A DNA stretch of 64,000 bases from Streptomyces sp. NRRL F-6676 (GCF_000725625.1 NZ_JOHS01000002.1:62001-126000); one strand, 5' to 3'; counted from the stretch's first letter, positions 35,913 to 44,351 are shown. Made by a program: numbers and translations. Notes: generated by a model not told the origin, from the sequence alone.

Positions 35913-36521
35913 TCAGCCGTCGACCTCGTACTGGCCGACCTCCAGGAAGTGGCGCATGGCCTCGGGGGTGCCGTCGTCCAGGACCGCGTAGATCGCGGTG
36001 CGCATGGCGTCGGTGAGGTCGGGGTCGGCGAGCATCTGGAAGAGGGTGAAGCGGTCGTCCTCGGCCTGGGCGAGGCGGTAGCCGGTCTCCAGGAACTCGC
36101 GGGCGGCCTCGGGGGTGCCCGCGTCGAGGGCCTTGGCGGCCTCGCGGTAGACGGCCCTGCCAGAGGAGGGCTTGCCGATGATGGTGAAGATGGCGACCTG
36201 GTCGTCCTCGAACTGGGCGAGCCGGTAGCCGGTCTCCAGCCAGGTGCGCATCTCCTCCACCGTGCCGTCGTCGAGGAGGGCGTTCGCCTCCTTGGTGACC
36301 CGCTTGCCGCTGTCCGGGTTCGCCAGGATGCGCAGGATGGCGATGCGCAGGTCGTGGATGTCCATGTCGTCGTAGGGAGACCCGGCGCCCGGGTCCGTGT
36401 CCGACGCGGCGGCGGCCGGGACGGCGGTCGCCGCGCCGGCGGCGAAGGACGGGGTGGAGAGCAGCAGCGCCGGGGCGAGGGCACCGGCGGCCACGGCGAG
36501 CGTCACACGGGTCAGTCTCAC
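35913..36521 (-). CDS. Secreted ALF-repeat protein
   Basis: The 202-residue protein has a signal peptide (RLTRVTLAVAAGALAPALLL, cleavage likely near SFA-AG), a short Ala/Thr spacer and about three helical repeats of 43-45 residues. Each repeat has an AIL-type start, A(N/K)ALLDDGT or AKALDAGTP, then (M/A)(R)xFLE(T)GY(R)LAQxEDD. This matches the actinobacterial ALF-repeat family, of unknown function. GTG 36521 was chosen because AAGGTGG lies upstream and it gives a clean signal peptide; an ATG at 36587 would add a non-signal-like head. Confidence 0.85.
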   Translation of the reverse strand: MRLTRVTLAVAAGALAPALLLSTPSFAAGAATAVPAAAASDTDPGAGSPYDDMDIHDLRIAILRILANPDSGKRVTKEANALLDDGTVEEMRTWLETGYRLAQFEDDQVAIFTIIGKPSSGRAVYREAAKALDAGTPEAAREFLETGYRLAQAEDDRFTLFQMLADPDLTDAMRTAIYAVLDDGTPEAMRHFLEVGQYEVDG

Positions 36522-36680
36522 GGGGTCGAACCACCTTGGATCGAGGGGGTGTTGGGCGTACCGCTCGGTCGGACGCGGCGGGATCATCGTGTCAGCGCGG
36601 CGCGGGGCGGGTCATTGCCCGGTCCACGCAGTGTTCACAGGCTGTTCATTGCCGACCGCTTCCGGCCCCCGCGTCCGCCC

Positions 36681-38855
36681 CTACGCGCTCTCCGGGCGCA
36701 CGCGCAGCGCCAGCGCGTTGCTCGCCGTGAAGTACGGATTCACCCGGTGGCCGCCGACCACCGTGCCCGGTACGACGTCCGTCTTCTTGCGCTCCACCAC
36801 GTCCCCGCCGATCCGCCCCAGCGGCACCGGCGCCGCCAGGCCGGGGCCGGTCAGCCGTAGGTCCCACGGTGCGTCGTCACCGGTACTCCGGCGGACCGGT
36901 TCCTCGTACGGGAGGGTGAAGACGAATCCGCCGGCGCCCGTCGGCCGTACGGGCACCGCGATCTCCGATGCCCCCTCCGCCCGCCGCACCGCCGTGACCC
37001 GCGCCCCCTCGGGCAGCGCCGTCCCGTACAGCGTCGCGGTCACCGTCACCGACGCCGTGCCCTCCTCGTCGACGAGGAGCCGTCCGACCTCCGCGTGCGC
37101 GGGGCGCAGCCAGGTGCGCAGGGCGAGGAAGCCGTCGGTGGTGGTGTACGGGATCCAGGAACTCACGCCCTCGGGGCCGGCCGTGGGCGGGAGCCCGACC
37201 AGCGCGGCCTGTTCCACGATCCGCGCGGTGATCCGCCGCCGTCGCGTCGCCCCGTCGCCCGCCGGCACCAGGTAGCAGTCCCAGCGGCCGTCCGGCAGGA
37301 CGTGCTCGGCGCGGGACAGCAGGACCCGCCGGCCGGCCCCGCCCTCCGGCACGGGGACGCGGAGCTCGCGGCCCTCCGGATCGTGGCGCAGCCGCAGCAG
37401 CAGTTCGCGCGGCCCGCCGGGCAGCCGGCCGCCCCGCCCCGGCCGGACCAGCAGCCCGCCGTCGGCGGTCGCCGTGGCGCACAGGGCGAGGGGCTGCGGC
37501 GGGGCGGAGGGCTGCTGCGGCGGGGCGAAGGGCCCGGCGGCCGTGAGGGCCGAGGCGCCGCGCCCCCTGGCCTGCGGCTCCCTGGCCTGCGGCCCCTTGG
37601 TCTGCGGCTTCCCGGCCTGGGGCTCCCTGGCCTGCGGCCCCTTGGCCTGCCGCTCCCGTCCCAGCCGCAGCCGTACCCGCGACGCGGCTCCCGAGAGCGT
37701 CCGCCGGCGCGCCCGCGTCAGCTCCTCGAACAGCGTCTCGTACCGCGCGGCGATGGCGTCGGGCGCGTACGCGCGGGCCTTCTCCCGGGCCGCCGCGCCG
37801 AGCCGGCGGCGCAGCGGCTCGTCGTCGATGAGACGTTTCAGCGCGTCCGCGAGGGCGTCGGCGTCGCCGGACAGCGGGGTGAGCAGGCCGTCCCGCTCAT
37901 GGCCGATGATCTCGGCGGGGCCGTGCGGGCAGTCGGTGGCGACGACGGGAACCCCGCAGTGCATCGCCTCGACGATGGTCATGCCGAACGACTCCATGTC
38001 GGAGGAGACGGCGGCGATCGCCCCCTTGGCCCACTCGGTCTCGATCGGTGAGACCGCTCCCATCAGGAACACCCGGTCGTACAGCCCGAGTTCGTCGATC
38101 AGCTCCCGCAGGGCGCCCTTCTGCACGCCGCGCCCGTACAGCCGCAGCGTCCAGTCGGGATGCTCGGCGGCGACCTTGGCGAAGGCGGTGACGAGGCGGT
38201 CGTAGCGCTTGACGGGGATGAGCCGCCCGGCGGCGACGATCGTGCGGGAGTCGAGGGTGGACGGGGCCACGTCCGGTGTCGGCACGCTGTTGGGGATGCA
38301 CATGATCCGCGTACGGGCCCGGGGCAGGGCGGCGCGGTACGCGGCGGCGTCGGCCTCGGAGACGGTGAGGAAGGCGTCGAGCCCGGGGACGGCCGCGTTC
38401 TGGTCGTCGCGCACCTGCTCGCGGTGGGCGGAGAGGCTGAGGTGCTCCTGGCCGAGGCGGAGGTAGCGGCTGTGCCGGCCGCCGCGGGCGAGGTAGCCGT
38501 TGAGGTCGGGGCGGGTGGCGATCACCACGTCGGCGTCGGTGCCGGTGAGGTACTCGGCGATGCGCCGGTCCTCCAGCGCGGTGTGCGGCTCGTTGAGGGA
38601 GTACCCGAACATCGTGGTCGGCCGGCGGGTGAGCTCGTGGTCGCTTTCGTCACGGGGGGAGCCGGCGCGGGTGTCGACGAGCGGGGTGAGCCTCACCCGC
38701 GGGTCGAACGCGAGCCGCGGCGCGTCCTGGGAGCGGTGGACGCTGACGACCTCGACGTCGTGCCGCCGTTCGGCGAAGGCACCGGAGAGGTTGGCCGTGG
38801 CACGGATGGTGCCGCCGATGCCGTACGCGTTGTTGATCAGGAAGGCGATCTTCAT
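36681..38855 (-). CDS. GT4-type glycosyltransferase with C-terminal beta-rich extension
   Basis: The 724-residue protein has a GT-B glycosyltransferase domain (1-390) starting MKIAFLINNAYGIGGTIRAT, with PNSVPTP, VAAGRLIPVKRYDRLV and the donor motif SSDMESFGMTIVEAMHCGVP (GT4 ExxxxxE). A linker of GPQAREPQA-type repeats (about 400-435) leads to a second, beta-rich domain (about 450-724) resembling those on teichoic-acid or capsule polymer enzymes. No membrane helix is seen. It likely builds a cell-surface glycopolymer. ATG 38855 follows GGGGGACCC; an upstream ATG at 38891 lacks family sequence. Confidence 0.88.
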   Translation of the reverse strand: MKIAFLINNAYGIGGTIRATANLSGAFAERRHDVEVVSVHRSQDAPRLAFDPRVRLTPLVDTRAGSPRDESDHELTRRPTTMFGYSLNEPHTALEDRRIAEYLTGTDADVVIATRPDLNGYLARGGRHSRYLRLGQEHLSLSAHREQVRDDQNAAVPGLDAFLTVSEADAAAYRAALPRARTRIMCIPNSVPTPDVAPSTLDSRTIVAAGRLIPVKRYDRLVTAFAKVAAEHPDWTLRLYGRGVQKGALRELIDELGLYDRVFLMGAVSPIETEWAKGAIAAVSSDMESFGMTIVEAMHCGVPVVATDCPHGPAEIIGHERDGLLTPLSGDADALADALKRLIDDEPLRRRLGAAAREKARAYAPDAIAARYETLFEELTRARRRTLSGAASRVRLRLGRERQAKGPQAREPQAGKPQTKGPQAREPQARGRGASALTAAGPFAPPQQPSAPPQPLALCATATADGGLLVRPGRGGRLPGGPRELLLRLRHDPEGRELRVPVPEGGAGRRVLLSRAEHVLPDGRWDCYLVPAGDGATRRRRITARIVEQAALVGLPPTAGPEGVSSWIPYTTTDGFLALRTWLRPAHAEVGRLLVDEEGTASVTVTATLYGTALPEGARVTAVRRAEGASEIAVPVRPTGAGGFVFTLPYEEPVRRSTGDDAPWDLRLTGPGLAAPVPLGRIGGDVVERKKTDVVPGTVVGGHRVNPYFTASNALALRVRPESA

Positions 38856-39036
38856 GGGTCCCCCGGGACCGTCCGCCACGTCCGCTCGCACCCCGCCTAC
38901 ACGCTCGAACGTGGCGGAAACCGTGCGGAAGTGATGGATGAGCAGTGAACGGGCTTCGAGGAGCCTATGAGCCGAACGATCACGAAGTGGCGATTGGCGG
39001 CCTTTGCGTCACCTGATTCGACCAGATGTGAATGAT
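38856..39036. promoter_or_regulatory. AT-richer intergenic region upstream of glycosyltransferase gene
   Basis: These 181 bp hold no gene that I can support. The stretch 38990-39060 is unusually AT-rich (GAATGATCTATGGCTGATTG) and may contain the promoter for the glycosyltransferase. Confidence 0.35.
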
Positions 39037-39525
39037 CTATGGCTGATTGTGTGCGGTTGTGTGGATGGAGGCATTGGTTCCGTTTGCCGCGGGCGGGGAA
39101 GGTGCCGCGGGCGGGGGAGGTGCCGTGAGCGGGGATGGTGCCGTGAGCGGGGAGGGCGGCCCGGCCGCCGTCGGCTCCAGGAACTCCAGCCGGTTGCCGA
39201 CCGGGTCCTCGGAGTAGAAGCGACGGTGCCCGGGAAGGGTGTCGTCCCAGACGACCCGGGCGCTGCGGGCGGTGAGGCGGGCCGCGTACGCCTCGATCCC
39301 GGTGACGCGCAGCCCGGGGTGCGCCTTCCGGGCGGGGCGGAAGTCCTCCTCCACGCCGAGGTGGAGCCGGACCGTGCCGGCCGCGAACCAGCAGCCCCCG
39401 CGGGCGGCGAGCACCGGCGGCTTGGGCACCTCCGTCATGCCGAGCACCCCGGCGTAGTAGGCGCGCAGCAGATCCTCGGAGCCGGGGGGTGCCGCGAGCT
39501 GGACGTGGTCGAGGGAGACGAGCAT
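39037..39525 (-). CDS. VOC-family (glyoxalase/dioxygenase-like) protein with Pro/Ala tail
   Basis: The 162-residue protein has a single VOC domain (1-125): SLDHVQLAAPPG with a metal-site His, LHLGVEEDF (second His), and RRFYSEDPVGNRLEFLEP with the C-terminal metal Glu. Enzymes of this fold cleave, isomerise or bind small molecules; the substrate is unknown. The last 37 residues are repeated PSPLTAP/PPPAAPSP units and probably disordered. It lies 34 bp downstream of the methyltransferase gene with the same orientation. Confidence 0.88.
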   Translation of the reverse strand: MLVSLDHVQLAAPPGSEDLLRAYYAGVLGMTEVPKPPVLAARGGCWFAAGTVRLHLGVEEDFRPARKAHPGLRVTGIEAYAARLTARSARVVWDDTLPGHRRFYSEDPVGNRLEFLEPTAAGPPSPLTAPSPLTAPPPPAAPSPPAANGTNASIHTTAHNQP

Positions 39526-39559
39526 CAGGAATCACCCTCCTCGCGTGCGGCGGTGAGCA

Positions 39560-40393
39560 TCAGACGCCGCCCTCCTTCCGCGCCACGGCGAAGATCCGGC
39601 GGAACGGGAAGACCGTGCCGTGGGCCGTCGCCGGGTAGGCCGCGCGCAGGGCCGTGCGGTACTCGGCGACGAAGGCGTCGCGGGCCTCGGGGTCGTCGCC
39701 GAGCGCGGTGAGGACCGGGCGCAGGCCCGTGCCCTTGACCCAGTCGAGGACCGGGTCCTGGCCGGTCAGCAGATGCAGATACGTCGTCTCCCACACGTCC
39801 GCCGCGCAGCCGAGGCCGGTCAGGGTCTCCAGGTAGACGGCGGGGGAGTGCACGGCGTCCTCGTGCCGCAGGGTGTCCGCGAGCCGGTTCCGCCAGCGCG
39901 GGGAGCCGGCCAGCTCGCGCATCAGCCGGTGGCTGGGGGCGTCGAAGTTGCCGGGCACCTGGAAGGCGAAGGTGCCGCCCGGCGCCAGCGCCGCCGTCCA
40001 GCGGGCGAAGGCGCGCAGATGGCCCGGCACCCACTGCAACGTGGCGTTGCTCAGCAGCAGGTCGTACGGCTCGGGAGGCGTCCAGGTGCGCGCGTCGGCG
40101 ACCGCGAAGTCGAGCCGGCCGCCGCCGGGGGTGGGCCCGGCGTGGGCGACGGTGGCCGCGTCCAGCATCTCGGCCGAGTTGTCGTAGCCGGTGATGTGCG
40201 CGGCGGGCCAGCGGTCGGCGAGCAGCGCGGTGACGTTGCCGGGGCCGCAGCCCAGGTCGGCGATGCGGGGCGGGTCGCCGGGGAGGGCGGGGACGCGGGC
40301 GAGCAGGTCGACGAAGGGCCGGGCGCGGTGCCCGGCGTGCCGCAGGTACTGGCCGGGGTCCCAGACGGGGGTGGTCGGGCTGGTGGGTGCCAT
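39560..40393 (-). CDS. tam: Trans-aconitate 2-methyltransferase-like SAM enzyme
   Basis: The 277-residue class I methyltransferase has the SAM motif IADLGCGPGNVTALLADRWP, acidic GYDNSAEML, and the post-II strand YDLLLSNATLQWVPGH. The tail with VWETTYLHLLTGQDPVLDWV and TGLRPVL is diagnostic for Tam, which methylates trans-aconitate to protect aconitase. ATG 40393 has GGAGGAG upstream. It is divergent from a MarR gene across 98 bp full of palindromic sites, so MarR control of tam and VOC is likely. Confidence 0.9.
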   Translation of the reverse strand: MAPTSPTTPVWDPGQYLRHAGHRARPFVDLLARVPALPGDPPRIADLGCGPGNVTALLADRWPAAHITGYDNSAEMLDAATVAHAGPTPGGGRLDFAVADARTWTPPEPYDLLLSNATLQWVPGHLRAFARWTAALAPGGTFAFQVPGNFDAPSHRLMRELAGSPRWRNRLADTLRHEDAVHSPAVYLETLTGLGCAADVWETTYLHLLTGQDPVLDWVKGTGLRPVLTALGDDPEARDAFVAEYRTALRAAYPATAHGTVFPFRRIFAVARKEGGV

Positions 40394-40414
40394 GGCGGAG
40401 CTCCTCCCAAGTAC

Positions 40415-40456
40415 CTTGACATCAAGATACTGAACATCAAGAAGGCGTACGTCAAG
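40415..40456. promoter_or_regulatory. MarR-type operator repeats between tam and marR
   Basis: The perfect inverted repeat CTTGACATCAAG (40415-40426) is followed by CTGAACATCAAG (40430-40441) and a third TCAAG (40452-40456). The repeats lie between the divergent starts, a typical autoregulatory MarR layout. Confidence 0.75.
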
Positions 40457-40491
40457 AGACTTCACGTCGACACAACCACTACACTGATCGT

Positions 40492-40989
40492 ATGGAGGAC
40501 GAGGTCGATCGGCTGGTCGCAGCATGGCGTCGGGAACGCCCGGACCTCGACGTGGAGCCGCTCGAGGTGCTCAGCCGGGTCAGCAGACTCGCCCGGCATC
40601 TGGACCGCGCCCGCCGGCTGGCGTTCGCGGAGCACAGCCTGGAGCCGTGGGAGTTCGACGTGCTCACCGCGCTGCGCCGGGCCGGCGCCCCCTATCAGCT
40701 GTCGCCCGGGCAGTTGCTGACCCAGACCCTGGTCACCTCGGGCACGATGACCAACCGCATCGACCGGCTGGCCAAGAAGAGCCTGGTGGAGCGGCTGCCC
40801 GACCCCACCGACCGGCGCGGCGTGCTGGTCCGGCTCACCGAGGTGGGCCGGGACCAGGCCGACCGCGCACTGGCCGGACTGCTCGACCAGGAGCGAGCCC
40901 TGCTCGCCGAACTGAGCAGCGCCCAGCGCGCCCAACTGGCCGGACTGCTACGCCAGTTGACCGCCCCGTTCGACAACATCCCCGGTTAG
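40492..40989 (+). CDS. MarR-family transcriptional regulator
   Basis: The 165-residue MarR protein shows the dimer helix (VDRLVAAWRRERPDLD), the wHTH with SPGQLLTQTLVTSGTMTNRIDRL and the wing VERLPDPTDRRGVLVRLTE, and the C-terminal dimer helix. These proteins repress nearby genes until a phenolic or metabolite ligand binds. The tam-side operators suggest it controls the divergent methyltransferase. Its 3' end overlaps the convergent response regulator by 42 bp. Confidence 0.93.
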   Translation: MEDEVDRLVAAWRRERPDLDVEPLEVLSRVSRLARHLDRARRLAFAEHSLEPWEFDVLTALRRAGAPYQLSPGQLLTQTLVTSGTMTNRIDRLAKKSLVERLPDPTDRRGVLVRLTEVGRDQADRALAGLLDQERALLAELSSAQRAQLAGLLRQLTAPFDNIPG

Positions 40990-41724
40990 CTTCAGATCGA
41001 CGGGACCCACCCCGGCCCGCCGCGCGAGGGCGACGGCGGCCAGCGTGGAGTGCACGCCGAGCTTGCCCAGCACGTTCTGCATGTGGGTGCGGACGGTGTG
41101 CGGGGAGAGGAACAGCCGTTCGGCGACGGCCTTGCGGCCCAGCCCGGCGACCATGCAGCGCAGCACCTCGCGCTCGCGCGGGGTCAGCGACTCCACCAGG
41201 CGCTCGCTCTCCGTGCGGTGCTTGCGCGCGGCGGTCAGTTCGCGCAGGACGCCGGTGAGCAGGGCGGGCGGCAGATGCGTCTCGTCGCGCAGGACGCCCC
41301 GGATGACGGTGAGCAGCCGGACGAGCGAGCAGTCCTTGGCGACCCAGCCGCACGCCCCGGCCTGGAGCGCGAGCGCGGCCCGACGCGGGTCGTCCCGCTC
41401 GGCGAGCACGACGGTGCGCACGCCGGGCTGGGCGGTCCGCACGCCGGTGACCAGCGAGATCCCGTCGACGAACCCGTCCGCACCGACCGGCTGCACGGGC
41501 ACGGCGGCGGGCCGGGGAGCGGGCACACCGCACCCCAGATCGGCGTCGACGAGCATGACGTCGAATCTGCGGCCCTCGGCCGCCGCCCGCTCCAGGCAGC
41601 GCAGCGCCGCCGGGCCGCTGCCGGCGGCGGAGACCTCGACGTCCGGCTCGGCGGCCAGGGCCGCGGCCAGCGACTCGGCGAAGATGCGGTGGTCGTCGAC
41701 GACCAGGACTCGGATGCGCACCAC
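40948..41724 (-). CDS. LuxR/NarL-family response regulator
   Basis: The 258-residue regulator has a receiver domain with VVDDH acidic pair, phospho-acceptor Asp60 in VMLVDADLG, and Lys in GWVAKDCS. An insert of about 20 residues rich in Pro, Ala and Val (GCGVPAPRPAAVPVQPVG) follows the acceptor. The C-terminal LuxR HTH has LTPREREVLRCMVAGLGRKA and VRTHMQNVLGKLGVHS. No kinase is adjacent, so it is an orphan. GTG 41724 follows GGGGGT; GTG 41721 is an alternative start. It overlaps the 3' end of the convergent MarR gene. Confidence 0.9.
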   Translation of the reverse strand: MVRIRVLVVDDHRIFAESLAAALAAEPDVEVSAAGSGPAALRCLERAAAEGRRFDVMLVDADLGCGVPAPRPAAVPVQPVGADGFVDGISLVTGVRTAQPGVRTVVLAERDDPRRAALALQAGACGWVAKDCSLVRLLTVIRGVLRDETHLPPALLTGVLRELTAARKHRTESERLVESLTPREREVLRCMVAGLGRKAVAERLFLSPHTVRTHMQNVLGKLGVHSTLAAVALARRAGVGPVDLKLTGDVVERGGQLA

Positions 41725-41990
41725 TGAAATACCCCCACAGGTCGGGGGACGGCCGGAGCGGGTACGGCGCCCGGAGTTCCCGAGCAGCCGGCTCGGGACA
41801 CGGGGCGTCGCAGCCCGCACGGCCGCCGCCGTGCTGAGACTGCTACCCCCACTCCGGGCGTCGTACCCGACTGATTTCGCCCCCTGATCGGCACCGGCCC
41901 CCACCGGCACCGTCCTCAGAGTAGGGCCGTGTGCGCGGAGCGGAAGCGAATTCGCGGAACTGCCCGTCCGGCGCGTTTATGGTGAGCCGT

Positions 41991-42434
41991 ATGTTTCGTA
42001 TCGAGACAGAAGTCGACAAGGAGCGGCGCGATCTCCTGCGGAAGCGACTGCGCGACACGAACACGGCGGCGTCCCCGGTGCTGCGCGCGCTGCGCGGCAC
42101 GCCGGGGGAGCGCGAGACCCCGCTGCACGTGTGGGCGCGGGACGATTCCGGGCAGTTGGCGGGCGGCCTGGTCGGTCACACCTGGGCGACGTGGCTGCAC
42201 GTCACCTACCTCTGGGTCGACGAACCGTTCCGCGGCACGGGTCTCGGCACGCATCTCCTGGCCCGGGCCGAACACCTCGCCCGCACGGACCGCGGGTGCG
42301 CCGCGTCCCGCGTGGAGACATGGGACTTCCAGGCCCCGAAGTTCTATGTGAAACAGGGGTACGAAGTGGTGTGCGTGATCCCGGACTACCCGCCGGGGAT
42401 CACGGAGTACACGCTGGTCAAACGGTGGGCGTGA
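41991..42434 (+). CDS. GNAT-family N-acetyltransferase
   Basis: The 147-residue GNAT has strand-helix VYLWVDEPF-type core (HVTYLWVDEPFRGTGLGTHLL), where RGTGLG is the acetyl-CoA pyrophosphate loop, and a C-terminal KFYVKQGYEVVCVIPDYP. Such proteins acetylate small molecules or protein N-termini; the target is unknown. Start choice is uncertain: ATG 41991 fits the family start best, but ATG 41979 is in frame and neither has a clear Shine-Dalgarno. Confidence 0.87.
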   Translation: MFRIETEVDKERRDLLRKRLRDTNTAASPVLRALRGTPGERETPLHVWARDDSGQLAGGLVGHTWATWLHVTYLWVDEPFRGTGLGTHLLARAEHLARTDRGCAASRVETWDFQAPKFYVKQGYEVVCVIPDYPPGITEYTLVKRWA

Positions 42435-42444
42435 AGCCCCCGGA

Positions 42445-42939
42445 CTAGGCCCCGTCCTCGTCCCCGCCCCCTCCCCCGTCTCCGCCCTCGCCCCCGTCCC
42501 CCCGCAGGGAACGGACCATGCTCCGCAGCACCCGGAACGCCTGCGCACGGTCGGCCTCGGACAGCCCGGTCAGCATCCTGACCTCGACCGACCGGACCGC
42601 CGCGGTCGCCTTCTCCAGACTCCGCCGGCCGCGGGGCGTGAGCCGCGCGGGCAGCACCTTCCCCACGGGCGCCTCCGCGGGCCTGGTCACGAAGCCGTCC
42701 CGTTCCAGATTCTTCAGCAGCGTGTTCATCGACTGCCGGGTCACGAACGCGCCCCGCGCGAGCTCGGAGTTGGACAACCCCGGCCGCTGGGCCAGCAGTT
42801 CGAGACAGGAGTAGTGCGTCACGCTCATCCCGAGCGGCCGCAGCACCTCCTCCATGGCCACGCGCAGCGCGCTCGAAGCCTCCTTCAGCAGATAGCCCAG
42901 GGAGGTGTCCAGGTCGACGCCGGCATCGTCTTGCTTCAT
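42445..42939 (-). CDS. MarR-family transcriptional regulator
   Basis: The 164-residue MarR protein has the dimer helix, HTH (LSNSELARGAFVTRQSMNTLL) and wing (VTRPAEAPVGKVLPARLTPRG). The last 15 residues are Gly/Asp/Glu-rich. It is divergent from a VOC gene across 74 bp that contains two copies of TGTCAG-N4-CTGACA. The first copy overlaps its own start codon, which would give direct self-repression. Confidence 0.92.
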   Translation of the reverse strand: MKQDDAGVDLDTSLGYLLKEASSALRVAMEEVLRPLGMSVTHYSCLELLAQRPGLSNSELARGAFVTRQSMNTLLKNLERDGFVTRPAEAPVGKVLPARLTPRGRRSLEKATAAVRSVEVRMLTGLSEADRAQAFRVLRSMVRSLRGDGGEGGDGGGGGDEDGA

Positions 42940-42982
42940 GTCAGTATTCTGACATACGGTGGCCGTGTCAGAAAGCTGACAC
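42939..42982. promoter_or_regulatory. Twin MarR operators
   Basis: TGTCAGTATTCTGACA (42939-42954) and TGTCAGAAAGCTGACA (42966-42981, extended by one G/C pair on each side) are perfect inverted repeats with a four-base spacer. Their centres are 27 bp apart, between marR and the VOC gene. Confidence 0.88.
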
Positions 42983-43013
42983 GCAACTCAGGTGAAACCG
43001 AAGGAGCATCCGC

Positions 43014-43382
43014 ATGCCCGCCACCGGCCCCGACTTCCTCTCCCTCCAGGTACGCGACCTCGACGCCTCGCAGGCGTTCTACGAGCGCTACCTCGGCCTC
43101 GTCCGCTCACCGGCCGGCCCCCCGCACGCCGTCGTCTTCGACACGAAGCCGATCGCGTTCGCACTGCGCGACATCGTCCCCGGCACCGACCTCACCTCCG
43201 CCGCCCGGCCCGGCATCGGCGCCGCGATCTGGCTCCACGCCACCGACGTCCAGGCCATCCACGACGCCCTGGCCGCCGACGGCCACACCATCGTCGCCAC
43301 CCCGATCGACGGCCCCTTCGGCCGTACGTTCACCTTCGCCGACCCGGACGGCTACCACGTCACGCTGCACGACCGCACGTGA
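43014..43382 (+). CDS. VOC-family protein (glyoxalase/bleomycin-resistance-like)
   Basis: The 122-residue single VOC domain has FLSLQVRDLDASQAFYERYL at the start, SPAGPPHAVVFD, and the C-terminal FTFADPDGYHVTLHD. ATG 43014 has AAGGAG upstream. Divergent control by the adjacent MarR regulator suggests it handles or binds the same toxic small molecule that releases MarR, as in many MarR-VOC pairs. Confidence 0.92.
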   Translation: MPATGPDFLSLQVRDLDASQAFYERYLGLVRSPAGPPHAVVFDTKPIAFALRDIVPGTDLTSAARPGIGAAIWLHATDVQAIHDALAADGHTIVATPIDGPFGRTFTFADPDGYHVTLHDRT

Positions 43383-43433
43383 CGGGGCGATCGAACAGGA
43401 AGAAGCCGAGGCAGATGTCGCGTGCGCTCCTCC

Positions 43434-44351
43434 TCACCAGCCCAGGACTTCGGTGAGGTAGGCGTGGGCCGTCTTGGCGTACTTCAGCGGGCATGCCCTA
43501 GCCGGGTTCTGTTCGGCCTCGACGACCAGCCATCCCTCGTAGCCGGCTTCCCCCAGCGTCAGGAGGACGGGCTCGAAGTCGATCGTGCCTTCGGGGTCTC
43601 CGGGCACGGTGAAGACGCCCTTCAGGATTCCGTCCTGGAAGGACAGGCGGCGCTCCCTCACCTCTTCGGCGACGGATTCGCGGACGTTCTTGAGGTGGAC
43701 GTGCTTGATCCGCTGTTGGTGCCGTTCCGTGGTCTCGAGCGGGTCGTCGCCCGCGAACCGGAGATGCCCGGTGTCGAGCAGCAGATGCACATGGTCCGGG
43801 TTGGTGCCCGCCATCAACCTGTCGATGTCCCGGGCCGTCTGCACGCCGGTGCCCATGTGAGGGTGGTAGCAGAGCCGCATCCCCTTGTCCGCGGCCAGTT
43901 CACCGATTTTGTCGAGCCCGTCGGTGAGGAGATCCCACTCCTCGTCGGTGAATTCGGGGCGGTGCTCGAAGAGCGGGATGGGTTGCAGGTGCGACGACCG
44001 TCCGAACTCCGCGACGACGATGTCCTCGCCGCCCACTTTCTCGAGGAACTCCAGCTGCCTCGTGAAGTTCTCGACGGTTCGGACATCGTCGCCGATGGTG
44101 AAGTAGGTGCTCACCCAGGGCTCGGACACCTTCAGGCCGCGCAGGTCGAGTGCCTCCTTCAGCACCGCGGGGTCGGCCGGGTACTTGTGGCCGACGCTGC
44201 AACCCTGGAATCCCGCGAGCGCCATCTCGCTCACGCACTGCTCGAACGGGATCCCGATGTCGATCAGTGGGAAGTCGTCGTTCCACCACAGTGTCGGCGT
44301 CACGCCGAGTGAGACCTTGTCGGGACCCAGGTTCGGGACGGTGCCGGGCAT
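43434..44351 (-). CDS. Xylose-isomerase-like (TIM-barrel) sugar epimerase/dehydratase, IolE-like
   Basis: The 305-residue AP-endonuclease-2/xylose-isomerase TIM barrel includes GVTPTLWWNDDFPL near the start (IolE-like), LCYHPHMGTGVQT (His), HLLLDTGHLRFAGDDP (Asp and His metal ligands), IKHVHLKNVRE and a C-terminal WLVVEAEQNPA. Enzymes of this type epimerise or dehydrate keto-inositols, and some act on 3-keto-glycosides. The ATG overlaps the small upstream gene (TGATG), so it is the last gene of the operon. The partner genes below point to oxidised sugars as substrate. Confidence 0.87.
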   Translation of the reverse strand: MPGTVPNLGPDKVSLGVTPTLWWNDDFPLIDIGIPFEQCVSEMALAGFQGCSVGHKYPADPAVLKEALDLRGLKVSEPWVSTYFTIGDDVRTVENFTRQLEFLEKVGGEDIVVAEFGRSSHLQPIPLFEHRPEFTDEEWDLLTDGLDKIGELAADKGMRLCYHPHMGTGVQTARDIDRLMAGTNPDHVHLLLDTGHLRFAGDDPLETTERHQQRIKHVHLKNVRESVAEEVRERRLSFQDGILKGVFTVPGDPEGTIDFEPVLLTLGEAGYEGWLVVEAEQNPARACPLKYAKTAHAYLTEVLGW

